Program-made: the position numbers and the translations under genes | The notes under the pieces: model-generated | Told to the model about the DNA's origin: nothing | Database searches by the model: none | What the model saw: the letters and a program-made list of their open reading frames with translations, nothing else | Part shown: positions 1 through 6,608 of the stretch, one piece after another | Layout of the letters: each line of letters begins with the position of its first letter | How positions within the stretch are numbered: the stretch's first letter is position 1 | Source: an uncultured Rhodanobacteraceae bacterium | GTDB lineage: Bacteria; Pseudomonadota; Gammaproteobacteria; Xanthomonadales; SZUA-5 | NCBI GenBank assembly: GCA_937928755.1 | Contig: CALEZI010000059.1 | Span: 1 to 7,204, forward strand | DNA length: 7,204 nucleotides | Reading direction: 5' to 3'

Positions 1-1625
1 GGATGCTGCAGACGCGCAACGGCAAGCGCACCGGCGCGGCGATGGTGCGCATCGCCATGGAGATGCTCGACCAGGGCATGCTCGACGAAAAGACGGCGCT
101 GCAACGCGTCAGCCCGGATCGCCTGAACGACTTGCTGCACCCGATTTTCGACCCGAGGGCGCTCAAGGCGGCGACCGTGATCGCGCGCGGACTGCCGGCG
201 TCGCCTGGTGCTGCGACCGGCCAGATCGTGTTCTTCGCCGACGAGGCCGAAGAATGGGTCAAGCAGGGCAAGGCGGTGATCCTGGTGCGCCAGGAAACCT
301 CGCCGGAAGACCTGCGCGGCATGAGCGTCGCCAAGGGCATCCTCACGGCGCGCGGCGGCATGACCTCGCACGCGGCGGTGGTGGCGCGTGGCATGGGCAA
401 GTGCTGCGTGTCCGGCGCCGGCGCGGTGCACGTCGACTACAAGGCGCGCACGATGAGCATCGGCGACAAGGTCTACGTCGAAGGCGACTGGCTGTCGCTG
501 AACGGTTCCACCGGCGAGGTTTTTGCCGGCAAGATCGCCACCAAGGATGCCGAGCTCAGCGGCGACTTCGGCAAGCTGATGGCGCTGGCCGACAAGTACA
601 AACGCCTTGAGGTGCGCGCCAATGCCGACACGCCTGAAGATGCCAGGGTGGCGCGCAGTTTCGGCGCCACCGGCATCGGCCTGTGTCGCACCGAACACAT
701 GTTCTTCGAAGGCGAACGCATCAACGCGGTCCGCGAGATGATCCTGGCCGACGACGAGTCCGGCCGCCGCAAGGCGCTGGCGCGGTTGCTGCCGATCCAG
801 CGCGGCGACTTCGAAGGCCTGTTCCGCGCGATGAACGGCCTGCCAGTGACCATCCGCCTGCTCGACCCGCCGCTGCACGAATTCGTGCCGCACGACGAGA
901 CCGGGCAGAAGACCATGGCCAGGCAGATGGGCGTGTCGCTGGCGAAAATCCGCATGCGCATCGACGATCTTGCGGAGTTCAACCCGATGCTCGGCCACCG
1001 CGGCTGCCGCCTCGGCATCACCTATCCCGAGATCACCGAGATGCAGGCGCGTGCGATTTTCGAGGCTGGCCTCAACGTGCAGGCGCAGGGCATCGAGGTG
1101 AAGGCCGAGATCATGGTGCCGCTGGTCGGTACGGTGCGCGAGTTCAATGCACAGGCGGGCGTCATCCGCGGCGTGGCGGCGCAGGTGTTTGCTGAACGGG
1201 GCGAACAGCTGCACTACATGCTCGGCACGATGATCGAAACACCGCGCGCGGCACTGGTGGCCGACAGCATCGGCAAGCAGGCCGAGTTCTTCTCCTTCGG
1301 CACCAACGATCTGACCCAGATGACGCTCGGATTCTCGCGCGACGACGCTGGGAAATTCCTGCCCGACTACCTGAAGAACGGCATCTACGAACACGACCCG
1401 TTCCGCAGCATCGATCAGAAGGGCGTCGGACTGCTGGTCGAGTTGGCGGTGCAGAAAGGCAAGGCGGTGCGTCCGGACATCGAGGTCGGCGTCTGCGGCG
1501 AACACGGCGGCGATCCGGCATCGGTCGGTTTCTTCCATCGGGTCGGGCTGGACTACGTCAGTTGTTCGCCGTTCCGGGTGCCGATCGCGCGCCTGGCGGC
1601 AGCGCAGGCGGCGATTGGCGGTTGA
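1..1625 (+). CDS. ppdK: Pyruvate, phosphate dikinase, C-terminal ~540 residues (5' end outside window)
   Basis: Interconverts pyruvate + ATP + phosphate and PEP + AMP + pyrophosphate in the cytoplasm. The frame is open to the left edge; bases 1-2 (gg) fit the last two bases of a Trp codon before MLQTRNGKRT, a stretch well inside this family, so the Met at 3 is not the start. Numbering from that Met: the swivelling phosphohistidine domain is about 55-175, with GGMTSHAAVVARG at 118-130 (phosphorylated His123; Thr121 matches the Thr targeted by the PPDK regulatory protein in plants and some bacteria). The PEP/pyruvate TIM barrel is about 190-540, with CRTEH (Arg229), IRLLDPPLHEF (Arg285), GTMIETPR (Glu412), GTNDLTQ (Asn435, Asp436) and GVCGEHGGDP (general acid Cys498). 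These match the remembered Clostridium symbiosum residues (561, 617, 745, 768/769, 831) with an offset near 333, so roughly 330 residues, the ATP-grasp part, are missing on the left. All visible catalytic residues are intact. Confidence 0.97.
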   Translation, partial: MLQTRNGKRTGAAMVRIAMEMLDQGMLDEKTALQRVSPDRLNDLLHPIFDPRALKAATVIARGLPASPGAATGQIVFFADEAEEWVKQGKAVILVRQETSPEDLRGMSVAKGILTARGGMTSHAAVVARGMGKCCVSGAGAVHVDYKARTMSIGDKVYVEGDWLSLNGSTGEVFAGKIATKDAELSGDFGKLMALADKYKRLEVRANADTPEDARVARSFGATGIGLCRTEHMFFEGERINAVREMILADDESGRRKALARLLPIQRGDFEGLFRAMNGLPVTIRLLDPPLHEFVPHDETGQKTMARQMGVSLAKIRMRIDDLAEFNPMLGHRGCRLGITYPEITEMQARAIFEAGLNVQAQGIEVKAEIMVPLVGTVREFNAQAGVIRGVAAQVFAERGEQLHYMLGTMIETPRAALVADSIGKQAEFFSFGTNDLTQMTLGFSRDDAGKFLPDYLKNGIYEHDPFRSIDQKGVGLLVELAVQKGKAVRPDIEVGVCGEHGGDPASVGFFHRVGLDYVSCSPFRVPIARLAAAQAAIGG

Positions 1626-1640
1626 CGGCCTGGATCGGCC

Positions 1641-1676
1641 ATCCGGAGCGCCGCCGTCGAGGCGAGCGCTCCGGAT
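1641..1676 (+). terminator. Strong stem-loop after ppdK, probable transcription terminator
   Basis: ATCCGGAGCGC (1641-1651) and GCGCTCCGGAT (1666-1676) are perfect reverse complements. Inside, CGCC (1652-1655) can pair with GGCG (1661-1664) across a single bulged A1665, leaving the loop GTCGA: about 15 pairs in total. It begins 15 bases after the ppdK stop. There is no U-run behind it (the next bases are CTTCGGG), so it is not a classical intrinsic terminator; it may stop transcription weakly, protect the 3' end, or be a remnant of a repeat. The rest of the 1626-1792 gap holds a weaker 6-bp pairing, GGAGGC (1703-1708) with GCCTCC (1730-1735), and no promoter I can defend. Confidence 0.5.
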
Positions 1677-1779
1677 CTTCGGGTTGCCGCAAACACCGCT
1701 TCGGAGGCGATGGACGTCCCCTCGGGATGGCCTCCTTGCTTGCACCTTCACGTGGTGTTGGCCAGACTGCCGTGTAGTC

Positions 1780-1786
1780 GGAGGAG
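1780..1786 (+). promoter_or_regulatory. Shine-Dalgarno site of the GAF/HD-GYP gene
   Basis: GGAGGAG lies 6 bases upstream of a GTG codon at 1793. It fixes this GTG as the start, although GTG is less common than ATG and no homologue alignment was available. Confidence 0.8.
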
Positions 1787-1792
1787 CGCCCC

Positions 1793-3412
1793 GTGGCCAT
1801 CGAACACGACATCCGCATACGCCTGGAAACCCTCAACCGGATCGGCGTGGCATTGTCGTCGGATCGCGACATTCACAGCCTGATGGAGCGCATCGTCGAG
1901 GCGGCACGCCAGTTCACCTTTGCCGACGGCGCCACCTTCTACCGCAAGTCCGGAGATACGCTGGTCTTCGATCTGCTGCGCAACATCTCGCTGGGACTGG
2001 ATCAAGGCGGGCCCGGCGATGAGCCGATCGATCTGCCCGCGATTCCGTTGCACCATGCCGACGGCAGTCCGAATCACTCGCTGGTGGTAGCCTATGCGGC
2101 GTTGACCGGCACCACGGTCATCGTCGAGGACGCGCACGCCGAACCGGGTTTCGATTTCTCCGGCACCCGCGCGTTCGACGCGCGCACCGGCTACCGCTCG
2201 CAATCGTTCCTGACGGTGCCGATGAAGGACCATGCCGACGAAGTGATCGGCGTGCTGCAACTGATCAATGCCGGCGGTTCCGATGGCGCGGTGCGGGCAT
2301 TCACCGATGCCGACCGCCAACTGGTCGAATCGCTGGCTTCGCAGGCGGCGATCGCGCTGAACAATCGCCGGCTGGTCGAACAGATGGCGGAACTGTTCGA
2401 GTCGCTGATCAAGCTGATCAACACCGCGATCGACGAAAAGTCGCCGTACACCGGCGGTCATTGCGAGCGTGTACCGACGTTGACGATGATGTTGGCGGAA
2501 GCGACCGAGCGCATCGAATCCGGGCCGCTCGCCGACTTTCGCATGAGCGACTCCGATCGTTACGAGCTGAAGATCGCAGGGCTGCTACACGATTGCGGCA
2601 AGATCACCACGCCGGTGCATGTGGTCGACAAGGCGACCAAGCTGGAGACGCTGTTCGATCGCATCCACCTGGTCGACACCCGTTTCGAGGTCCTGATCCG
2701 CGATGCGGAGATCGCCTGCCTGAAGGGCGAACTGGATGCCGACGGCTATCAGCAGCGTCTGGCCCAGTTGCGGGCAGATCGCGAAACGCTGCGACGCAGC
2801 AACACCGGCGGCGAGTTCATGAGCGATGCCGCGATCGCCGAAATCGAACGTATTGCCGCGCACCGCTGGCGCGACGCGGATGGTCAGGAGCAGCCACTGC
2901 TGAGCGCAGAAGAGGTGATGAACCTGAGCATCCGTCGTGGCACGCTGAACACGGCCGAGCGCGAGATCATCAACAACCACATCGTTTCGACCATCCGCAT
3001 GCTCGAGGCGCTGCCGTGGCCACCGCATCTGCGCAAGGTCCCGGAGTACGCCGGTGGCCATCACGAGCGGATGGATGGCAAGGGCTATCCGCGTGGTCTC
3101 AAGCGCGAGCAGATGAGCGTGCAGGCGCGCGTGATGGGCATCGCCGATGTATTCGAGGCGCTGACCGCCTCCGATCGCCCGTACAAGGCGGCCAAGACCC
3201 TGTCGGAATCGATCCAGATCCTCGGGCGAATGAAGCAGGACGGGCACGTCGACCCGGATCTGTTCGACGTTTTCGTGCGCGAACGCGTTTATCTCGATTA
3301 CGCGCGGCGTTTCCTCGATCCGCGCCAGATCGACCGCATCGACTGGCACAACGTGCCTGGCGTTGGCTCTGAACTGGCGGAATACCTGATGGCGACGGAA
3401 GCGGCTGCCTGA
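1793..3412 (+). CDS. GAF and HD-GYP domain protein, probable cyclic-di-GMP phosphodiesterase
   Basis: A 539-residue protein without signal peptide or membrane segments, so probably a cytoplasmic signalling enzyme. An N-terminal GAF sensor domain (about 15-195) ends in the typical VIGVLQLINA (151-160) followed by a helix that would link to the output domain. The HD-GYP domain (about 205-510) keeps its metal and signature residues: His223 in GGHCERV, HDCGK (His266, Asp267, Lys270), His396 in NNHI, HHERMDGKGYP (423-433), and Asp452 in ADVFEALTASDRPYK. HD-GYP proteins of this type hydrolyse c-di-GMP to GMP or pGpG, and the intact HD and GYP motifs suggest this one is active. The distance from HD to HHE is ~157 residues, about 90 more than in compact HD-GYP domains; the extra part (about 283-385) is charged and helical-looking. 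What the GAF domain senses cannot be told. The start is GTG with a good Shine-Dalgarno site. It follows ppdK by 167 bp and is probably transcribed separately. Confidence 0.94.
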   Translation: MAIEHDIRIRLETLNRIGVALSSDRDIHSLMERIVEAARQFTFADGATFYRKSGDTLVFDLLRNISLGLDQGGPGDEPIDLPAIPLHHADGSPNHSLVVAYAALTGTTVIVEDAHAEPGFDFSGTRAFDARTGYRSQSFLTVPMKDHADEVIGVLQLINAGGSDGAVRAFTDADRQLVESLASQAAIALNNRRLVEQMAELFESLIKLINTAIDEKSPYTGGHCERVPTLTMMLAEATERIESGPLADFRMSDSDRYELKIAGLLHDCGKITTPVHVVDKATKLETLFDRIHLVDTRFEVLIRDAEIACLKGELDADGYQQRLAQLRADRETLRRSNTGGEFMSDAAIAEIERIAAHRWRDADGQEQPLLSAEEVMNLSIRRGTLNTAEREIINNHIVSTIRMLEALPWPPHLRKVPEYAGGHHERMDGKGYPRGLKREQMSVQARVMGIADVFEALTASDRPYKAAKTLSESIQILGRMKQDGHVDPDLFDVFVRERVYLDYARRFLDPRQIDRIDWHNVPGVGSELAEYLMATEAAA

Positions 3413-3491
3413 GGCGTTGCGCATGCCGGCGCGGTGCGCGTCGGCCCACATGAGCGAATTGACCCGATGATCGCGGCGACCGCCGATGCGG

Positions 3492-3497
3492 GATAAT
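3492..3497 (+). promoter_or_regulatory. Possible -10 box of the S4-domain gene
   Basis: GATAAT matches 5 of 6 bases of the TATAAT consensus in otherwise GC-rich DNA. Transcription would begin near 3504, leaving a leader of about 20 nt before the ATG at 3524 and placing the alternative GTG at 3500 outside the transcript. No good -35 box lies 16-18 bp upstream; the nearest match, TTGACC at 3459-3464, is 27 bp away, which is too far. Suggestive only. Confidence 0.35.
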
Positions 3498-3523
3498 GCG
3501 TGACCCCGCCCGCGGCACCCACC

Positions 3524-4246
3524 ATGACCGAACCCGTGCGCCTTTCGAAACATCTTGCGGCGCTGTTGCCGTGCTCGCGTCGCGAGGCGGAGCTGTACAT
3601 CGCAGGCGGCTGGGTGCGCGTGGACGGCCAGATCGTCGAAGAGCCGCAGTTCAAGGTGACCACGCAGAAGGTGGAACTTGACCCGGGCGCGGAACTTGAG
3701 CCGACTTTGCCAGCCAGCATGCTCTGGCACAAACCTGTGGGGGTCGATGCCGATGCGGTCGGCGACCCGTTGTCCGGGCTGATCCAACCCGCGCTCCGAT
3801 CGGCCGACGACCAGACCGGAATTCGCCTGCTGCGGCGCCACTTCGCTCACCTGGCCTCGGTGGTGGTACTCGATCCTGCAGCCAGCGGCCTGGTCATGTT
3901 GACCCAGGATCGTCATCTGGCGCGCAAGCTGGGTGGCGATTTCAGCCGCTTCGAGCAGGAGTACGTGGTCGAGGTCGAGGGCCAACTGCGGCCCGGCGGA
4001 CTCGAATCCATGCAGCGCGGCGACGGCATCGAGCGCCAGGCACCACCGGCGATCAAGATCAGCTGGCAGAGCGAGGCGCGCCTGCGCATTGCCGCCAAGG
4101 CGATCCTGCCGGGCCAGATACAGCAGTTGTGCAAGGCCGCTGGGCTGGGCGTGAAGTCGATCAAGCGCATCCGTATCGGGCGCCTGCCGATGGCGAAGCT
4201 GGCGCCGGGGGAGTGGCGCTATCTGGGGGCGGACGAGCGCTTGTAG
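3524..4246 (+). CDS. S4-domain protein of the RsuA/RluB/RluF pseudouridine synthase family, divergent catalytic motif
   Basis: About 240 residues from ATG 3524 (an in-frame GTG at 3500 would add eight). I prefer the ATG because MTEPVRLSKHL resembles the starts of remembered Xanthomonas and Pseudomonas relatives and because the possible promoter would exclude the GTG; neither codon has a clear Shine-Dalgarno site. Residues from the ATG: an RNA-binding S4 domain at about 5-52 (VRLSKHLAALLPCSRREAE, then GGWVRVDGQIVEEP), and a pseudouridine synthase-like domain from about 65 with motif I HKPVGV (69-74). Motif II reads VVVLDPAASGLVMLTQD (113-129): the Asp that attacks uridine in this family is present (Asp117), but the usual GRLD is VVLD, so the conserved Gly and Arg are lost. 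The C-terminal KRIRIGRLPMAKLAPGEWRYL is the usual ending. It is likely to bind structured RNA, probably rRNA; whether it still isomerises uridine is open. It converges with parE. Confidence 0.85.
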   Translation: MTEPVRLSKHLAALLPCSRREAELYIAGGWVRVDGQIVEEPQFKVTTQKVELDPGAELEPTLPASMLWHKPVGVDADAVGDPLSGLIQPALRSADDQTGIRLLRRHFAHLASVVVLDPAASGLVMLTQDRHLARKLGGDFSRFEQEYVVEVEGQLRPGGLESMQRGDGIERQAPPAIKISWQSEARLRIAAKAILPGQIQQLCKAAGLGVKSIKRIRIGRLPMAKLAPGEWRYLGADERL

Positions 4247-4262
4247 GCTTGCTGCGCTTCTG

Positions 4263-4290
4263 GTGGGTCCAGACTTGTCTGGACGCTTTT
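4263..4290. repeat. REP-like palindrome, copy 1 (between the S4-domain gene and parE)
   Basis: The core GTCCAGACTTGTCTGGAC at 4267-4284 is a perfect dyad apart from its two central bases. The 28 bases 4263-4290, including a 5' GTGG and a 3' GCTTTT, are identical to 6497-6524. It begins 16 bases after the S4-domain gene stop. The hairpin followed by TTTT (4287-4290) could also act as a weak terminator for that gene, but the same sequence elsewhere, not next to a gene end on that strand, shows it is a dispersed repeat first. Confidence 0.85.
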
Positions 4291-4303
4291 GCTCCGATGC
4301 CAG

Positions 4304-4328
4304 GTAGAGCGGGACAGCAAGAGCGGGG
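4304..4328. repeat. Possible decayed partner of REP copy 1
   Basis: GTAGAGCG (4304-4311) is identical to the start of the third palindrome at 6541-6548 and lies a similar distance beyond copy 1 (13 bases after TTTT, against 16 for the intact pair). Both gaps contain GATGC. After the GTAGAGCG head the bases CAGCAAG resemble CAGACAAG of the intact copy, but the palindrome is destroyed. This suggests the element here was once the same inverted pair. The alignment was made by eye and is short. Confidence 0.35.
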
Positions 4329-4445
4329 CATGGGGTACGGGAAAAGCGGTACTCGTGCTTCGCTCACCTTTCGGAATGCCGGCCGGGCGCGATGCCCTTT
4401 ACCGAGCTGCGCACCAGGCAGCCTTTCCCGTGCCCCGTGCCCCGC
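4323..4445. repeat. Imperfect long inverted repeat in the convergent intergenic region
   Basis: Left arm 4323-4347 and right arm 4421-4445 are reverse complements at 22 of 25 positions; all three differences are transitions, which would leave G-U pairs in one of the two RNA strands. Pairing continues more loosely inwards (GTGC and GCTC blocks near 4355-4366). The arms are G-rich on one strand (GCGGGGCATGGGGTACGGG). The right arm ends 2 bases from the parE stop, so a parE transcript reading through would fold a long hairpin immediately. It may be a bidirectional terminator for two convergent genes or a small non-autonomous repeat. With REP copy 1, it accounts for most of the 201-bp gap 4247-4447. 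Confidence 0.65.
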
Positions 4446-4447
4446 AA

Positions 4448-6331
4448 CTACACCTGCGCCAGATCGCCCTTGGTTTCCAGCCACTCGCGGCGGTCGCTCG
4501 CGCGTTTTTTCGCCAGCAGCATGTCGAGCAGGCCATCGGTCCCGTCGTCGAGTTCGATCGTGAGTTGCACCAGTCGGCGCGTGTCCGGGTGCATGGTCGA
4601 TTCGCGCAACTGCTGCGGGTTCATCTCGCCGAGGCCCTTGAAGCGGGTGACGTTGATCTGGCCCTTGATCTTGTCGCGCGCAACGCGGTCGAGCAGTTCG
4701 GTCTTTTCACTTTCGTCGAGGGCGTAGAACACCTGCTTGCCGACATCGACACGAAACAACGGTGGCATCGCCACGAACACATGGCCGGCTTGCACCAGGG
4801 AGCGGAAATGGCGCTGGAACAATGCCGAAAGCAAGGTGGCGATATGCAGTCCATCGGAGTCGGCGTCGGCGAGGATGATGATCCTGCCGTAGCGCAGGCC
4901 GGAGAGGTCCGGCTTGCCGGGATCGAGGCCGATGGCGACGGCCAGATCGTGCACTTCCTGCGACGCCAGCACCGAGGTCGATTCGACTTCCCAGGTGTTC
5001 AGGATCTTGCCGCGCAGCGGCAGGATCGCCTGGAAATCACGTTCGCGTGCCTGCTTGGCGGAGCCGCCGGCGGAATCGCCCTCGACCAGGAACAACTCGG
5101 TGCGCGACAGATCCTGGGATGCGCAGTCGGCCAGCTTGCCGGGCAGGGCAGGGCCGCTGGTGACCTTCTTGCGCACCACCTGTTTTTCGGTCTTCAGGCG
5201 CGCCTGGGCGCGCTCGATCGCCAGCATCGCGATCTTCTCGCCGAGTTCGGTGTGCTGGTTCAGCCACAGGCTGAAGGCGTCGTGGATCACGCCCTGCACG
5301 AACGGCGCCGCGGTGCGCGACGACAGGCGTTCCTTGGTCTGGCCGGCGAACTGCGGATCCTGCTGCTTGAAGCTGAACACGAACGACAGGCGTTCCCAGA
5401 CGTCCTCGGGCGCCAGCTTGACGCCGCGCGGCAGCAGGTTGCGGAACTCGCAGAACTCGCGAATGGCGTCGGTCAAGCCGCTGCGCAGGCCGTTGACGTG
5501 GGTGCCATGCTGCGCGGTCGGGATCAGGTTGACGTAGCTCTCCTGCACCAGTTCGCCCTCGGGCGTCCAGCCCATCGCCCAGTCGGCTGCCTCGGTGGTT
5601 CGCTTGATCGATCCGGTGAACAGATCCGCCGGGATCACCTCGCGATCAGCCAATTGCGAGCGCAGGTAGTCCTTGAGGCCGTCCTCGAAGAACCAGCGTT
5701 CGGTTTCGTTGGTGGACTCGTCCCACAGCGTGACCGTCAGGCCGGGACAGAGCACGGCCTTGGCGCGCAGCACATGGCGCAGCTTGGGCAGCGACAGTTT
5801 TGGGGTGTCGAAGTACTTGGCCTCCGGCCAGAAACGCACCTTGGTTCCGGTGTTCTTCTTGCCGACCGGTCCGACCACGCGCAGCGGCGAAGACGGGTCG
5901 CCATGGGCGAAACCGATGGCGTACTCCTGGCCGTCGCGCTTGATGGTGACGTCGACGCGTTCGCTGAGCGCGTTGACCACCGACACGCCGACGCCATGCA
6001 AGCCGCCCGAGAAGTTGTAGCTCTGGTTGGAGAACTTGCCACCCGCGTGCAGCCTGCACATGATCAACTCGACACCAGGTACGCCGTGTTCAGGGTGAAT
6101 GTCCACCGGCATGCCGCGGCCGTCGTCGATGACCTCGATCGAGCCGTCGTTCCACACGCGCACTTCGATGGTCTTGGCGAAACCTGACAGCGCCTCGTCG
6201 ACCGAGTTGTCGACGACCTCCTGCACCAGATGATTCGGGCGCGTGGTGTCGGTGTACATGCCGGGTCGGCGTTTGACCGGATCCAGGCCTTGCAGGACTT
6301 CGATATCGGCAGCGTTGTAGCGGGCGGTCAT
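4448..6331 (-). CDS. parE: DNA topoisomerase IV subunit B (ParE)
   Basis: With ParC it forms topoisomerase IV, which unlinks replicated chromosomes using ATP. The 627 residues agree with the ~630 usual for ParE. The GHKL ATPase region has QEVVDNSVDEAL (Glu38, Asn42), DDGRGMPVD (69-77), HAGGKF (95-100), GGLHGVGVSVVNAL (109-122) and the QTK loop (331-333). The TOPRIM domain has EGDSAGGSAKQ (417-427), PLRGKILN (438-445) and metal-binding DADSDG (489-494). The C-terminal region has FKGLGEMNPQQLRE and ends KKRASDRREWLETKGDLAQV. DADSDGLHIATLL and the absence of a long TOPRIM insertion favour ParE over GyrB. The start is ATG at 6331 because MTARYNAADIEVLQGLDPVK is the family's usual N-terminus. The frame stays open 93 codons further to 6610, but that part translates the REP palindromes and is spurious. 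No Shine-Dalgarno site is visible. It converges with the S4-domain gene. Confidence 0.98.
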   Translation of the reverse strand: MTARYNAADIEVLQGLDPVKRRPGMYTDTTRPNHLVQEVVDNSVDEALSGFAKTIEVRVWNDGSIEVIDDGRGMPVDIHPEHGVPGVELIMCRLHAGGKFSNQSYNFSGGLHGVGVSVVNALSERVDVTIKRDGQEYAIGFAHGDPSSPLRVVGPVGKKNTGTKVRFWPEAKYFDTPKLSLPKLRHVLRAKAVLCPGLTVTLWDESTNETERWFFEDGLKDYLRSQLADREVIPADLFTGSIKRTTEAADWAMGWTPEGELVQESYVNLIPTAQHGTHVNGLRSGLTDAIREFCEFRNLLPRGVKLAPEDVWERLSFVFSFKQQDPQFAGQTKERLSSRTAAPFVQGVIHDAFSLWLNQHTELGEKIAMLAIERAQARLKTEKQVVRKKVTSGPALPGKLADCASQDLSRTELFLVEGDSAGGSAKQARERDFQAILPLRGKILNTWEVESTSVLASQEVHDLAVAIGLDPGKPDLSGLRYGRIIILADADSDGLHIATLLSALFQRHFRSLVQAGHVFVAMPPLFRVDVGKQVFYALDESEKTELLDRVARDKIKGQINVTRFKGLGEMNPQQLRESTMHPDTRRLVQLTIELDDGTDGLLDMLLAKKRASDRREWLETKGDLAQV

Positions 6332-6371
6332 GGGCGACTGGGGGATGGCAGTGGCGCGCGATGCTGCATGG

Positions 6372-6390
6372 GTTGCGCCGGGGGCGCAAC
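6372..6390 (-). promoter_or_regulatory. Perfect hairpin in the parE upstream region
   Basis: GTTGCGCC (6372-6379) and GGCGCAAC (6383-6390) are perfect 8-bp arms around a 3-base loop, 41 to 59 bases upstream of the parE ATG. On the parE transcript it would be a stable 5'-UTR hairpin; as DNA it could be a dyad operator. I cannot assign a regulator. No convincing -35/-10 pair for parE was found between 6332 and 6495; the remainder of that stretch shows nothing else I can name. Confidence 0.45.
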
Positions 6391-6494
6391 TGGCGGGTGC
6401 TGATGTTTGGCAGTAGCCGTGGCCGCCGGGACGAGCCAATGGGACGCTCGTGGTGCATCTTGGCGCAAAGCACCCGGGCGCGAACAGGCGCATT

Positions 6495-6521
6495 TTGTGG
6501 GTCCAGACTTGTCTGGACGCT
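6495..6521. repeat. REP-like palindrome, copy 2 (left arm of inverted pair)
   Basis: Contains the same 18-base core GTCCAGACTTGTCTGGAC (6501-6518) in the same orientation as copy 1. The 27 bases 6495-6521 are an exact reverse complement of 6545-6571, so copies 2 and 3 form one large inverted repeat with a 23-base spacer (6522-6544). It lies upstream of parE, between two genes read on the - strand. Confidence 0.9.
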
Positions 6522-6540
6522 TTTCGTGGATGCAACGAGC

Positions 6541-6571
6541 GTAGAGCGTCCAGACAAGTCTGGACCCACAA
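6541..6571. repeat. REP-like palindrome, copy 3, with GTAG head (right arm of inverted pair)
   Basis: GTCCAGACAAGTCTGGAC (6548-6565) is the core in the opposite orientation. It is preceded by GTAGAGC (6541-6547). A GTAG or GGAG tetranucleotide 5' of a hairpin is the known hallmark of REP elements mobilised by REP-associated tyrosine transposases (RAYTs), and inverted REP pairs are called REPINs or BIMEs. No transposase is in the window, so assignment to a RAYT family is inference from the head and the hairpin. Confidence 0.8.
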
Positions 6572-6608
6572 GAGCCGGCGCCGGAACTGCTGCCAACAAC
6601 CAACAACC

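Noticed and set aside
1728..1743. TGGCCT...TTGC resembling a sigma-54 promoter before the HD-GYP gene
   Set aside because: The GG to GC spacing is 11 instead of the strict 10 and the -24 element is poor.
1626..1792. Possible c-di-GMP riboswitch in the leader of the HD-GYP gene
   Set aside because: None of the conserved GEMM blocks is present; only generic GC-rich pairings are seen.
3459..3497. Full sigma-70 promoter from TTGACC and GATAAT
   Set aside because: The spacer is 27 bp, far from 16-18; only the -10-like box is reported, at low confidence.
3500..3502. GTG start for the S4-domain protein
   Set aside because: It overlaps the region of the possible -10 box, and the extra eight residues (MTPPAAPT) are not expected from relatives; it cannot be excluded entirely.
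2585..3985. A 466-codon open frame on the - strand across the HD-GYP and S4-domain genes
   Set aside because: It spans two well-supported + strand genes and their intergenic gap, and its His/Arg/Ala-rich translation is typical of antisense frames in high-GC DNA.
4289..6187. A 632-codon open frame on the + strand opposite parE
   Set aside because: It is a GC-rich shadow of parE with no recognisable domain; parE on the other strand has every family motif.
4263..6571. CRISPR array
   Set aside because: The three repeats are dispersed palindromes in both orientations without regular spacers or cas genes.
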